IMG/VR virus record: IMGVR_UViG_3300010413_000134
Location: 1 to 39,931 of that record
Length of the DNA: 39,931 bases
Direction: 5' to 3' (one strand)
From: a virus
Below the pieces are notes generated by a model. It had not been told where the DNA came from. It made no database searches and saw only the letters and a list, made by a program, of their open reading frames with translations. Position numbers and translations under genes: made by a program. Shown here piece by piece: positions 39,069 to 39,931 of the stretch. Every line of letters starts with the position of its first letter. The first letter of the stretch is position 1.

Positions 39069-39931
39069 CTAAATCAATACTTGTGGTTCTAATTGCATAA
39101 ATTTTTTATATGATGGATGATCATCTGACATTTGATTACAATAATCTGACACAGAACAGTATTTTCCACATTTTACTCCGCTCCATGATTCCAAACAATT
39201 ACATTTCGGTGCCCATGATAATGCAATTGCCATTAATAACATCTTCCTTTTTCTTTCAAAATAATCAAGAACATATTCTTTATTTAATATTGGTATATCT
39301 ATTATAACAATGTTTTGGTCTACTCCATTATTTACGGCGGCCATTAATCCACCATCTCTTACTATAATTTCAATTTTTATTTTTTCTACTTTTCTATTAT
39401 CATCTTCAAGGAGAATCGCATATCTATTAGTTTGTAATACCCATTCCCATTTATCGGATTTAGACTCATCTCTATCCCATACTGTAATCTGCTTAATATC
39501 GCCCTTCTTATAGCCTTTACCGCTGGTTTTATATCGTTCACCCTCTGGACTATCTATTTTAGATTTGACAAGTCCTAATGCTTTATTAACCTTAAAACTT
39601 CCACTCGTTTTATAGTCCCATAAAACCTTTTCTTCGGAATCATAATAATCCGCTATTCCAGATATTAATTTATCTCGTAATTTAATTTCAGCGGTTCCTT
39701 CGGTGTCGGCATTTTCTAATCCTTTATGTGCTGTATTGCCTAATAATATCCAAGCTAATTTTTGAATATCTTCATAATAATCTTTTATTATTTTGAGGAG
39801 TGTATATCTTGTCCCTGAAAGAAGCATTGTAGTAGAAGGTAAACCTGTCCATTGTCTTTGTACTGCTGCTGCTTTCAGTGTTGGAAGGCTAACACATTTT
39901 GATTTACATTTGAAACAATCTTCAAATAATA
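39069..39931 (-). CDS. Cas4/RecB-like PD-(D/E)XK nuclease, N-terminus off the edge
   Basis: The frame runs in from the right edge and ends at 39069; at least 287 residues are visible. An ATG at 39825-39827 is not the real start, because the upstream sequence continues in frame with CFKCKSKC and WTGLPSTT. Nuclease motifs: LLGNTAHKGLE (His), LISGIADYYD (Asp) and LWDYKTS (the DxK segment). At the end, CNCLESWSGVKCGKYCSVSDYC is a cluster of cysteines like the Fe-S site of Cas4/AddB-type nucleases. Likely acts in recombination or DNA processing. Confidence 0.8.
   Translation of the reverse strand, partial: LFEDCFKCKSKCVSLPTLKAAAVQRQWTGLPSTTMLLSGTRYTLLKIIKDYYEDIQKLAWILLGNTAHKGLENADTEGTAEIKLRDKLISGIADYYDSEEKVLWDYKTSGSFKVNKALGLVKSKIDSPEGERYKTSGKGYKKGDIKQITVWDRDESKSDKWEWVLQTNRYAILLEDDNRKVEKIKIEIIVRDGGLMAAVNNGVDQNIVIIDIPILNKEYVLDYFERKRKMLLMAIALSWAPKCNCLESWSGVKCGKYCSVSDYCNQMSDDHPSYKKFMQLEPQVLI

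Noticed and set aside
5050-39931. Alternative genetic code (stop reassignment).
   Set aside because: TAA and TGA end most genes in overlap-type contexts, and only one gene has an in-frame TAA, so recoding is not general.
1-39931. CRISPR arrays, insertion sequences, integrase and attachment sites.
   Set aside because: No regularly spaced repeats, transposase, recombinase or flanking duplications were seen.

Overview
The window is almost all of a tailed bacteriophage genome with a contractile tail. It is very AT-rich (by eye about 30% GC or lower), densely packed, uses the standard genetic code (TAA and TGA both work as stops), and shows no integrase, recognisable repressor of lysogeny, tRNA or CRISPR array. 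The head-tail gene set (DUF1073 portal, DUF2213 protease/scaffold, Gp24-like cement protein, DUF2184 capsid, DUF4054 adaptor, DUF3383 sheath, DUF3277 tube, Gp138-like spike, DUF6983 plug, gpJ-like wedge, DUF2612) is that of small Mu-like/Pam3-like myophages. The host cannot be named; the base composition fits an AT-rich bacterium.

Layout. (1) 1-4326 is a leftward operon of small genes, mostly unknown: zinc-ribbon proteins, a P-loop polynucleotide-kinase-like protein, small membrane proteins and a secreted fibronectin-III protein. (2) 4327-5049 is a gene-free control region with long AT palindromes, a leftward and two rightward sigma-70-like promoters, a candidate small RNA, and a structured RNA of about 225 nt that leads into a DUF2493/SLOG gene. 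(3) 5050-32613 is the rightward late operon: SLOG gene, HTH protein, three unknown genes, terminase, portal, protease with nested scaffold, cement, capsid, connectors, sheath, tube, tail chaperones with a -1 frameshift, tape measure, baseplate, a beta-propeller adhesin, two fibres and four small downstream proteins. (4) 32589-39931 is a leftward operon with RuvC, an RpoD-like and an ECF sigma factor, an M15 peptidase, a uracil-DNA glycosylase-like protein, a HAD phosphatase, a glutaredoxin-like protein, a lytic transglycosylase, a holin candidate and a Cas4/RecB-like nuclease that runs off the right edge. If the genome is circular or circularly permuted, blocks 4 and 1 would be one long leftward transcription unit.

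How it works together. The promoters in block 2 (TTGA-type -35, 17-nt spacer, TGn-extended -10) look host-like and would start both arms; a near copy of one of them sits before the protease/scaffold-capsid genes. The two sigma factors in the leftward arm could switch transcription later. Lysis genes lie among DNA-metabolism genes rather than with the virion genes.

Points for a second look: the structured RNA before the SLOG gene; three genes broken by small lesions (a CxxC protein at 4137-4326, the SLOG gene by an in-frame TAA, and the major capsid gene by a frameshift with a missing 7-8 residue segment); a nested scaffold start with its own ribosome binding site; a perfect T TTT TTA slippery site; two kinds of beta domain inserted into four different virion proteins; an adhesin whose FN3 domain is split by a sandwich domain; and two different sigma-factor classes side by side.
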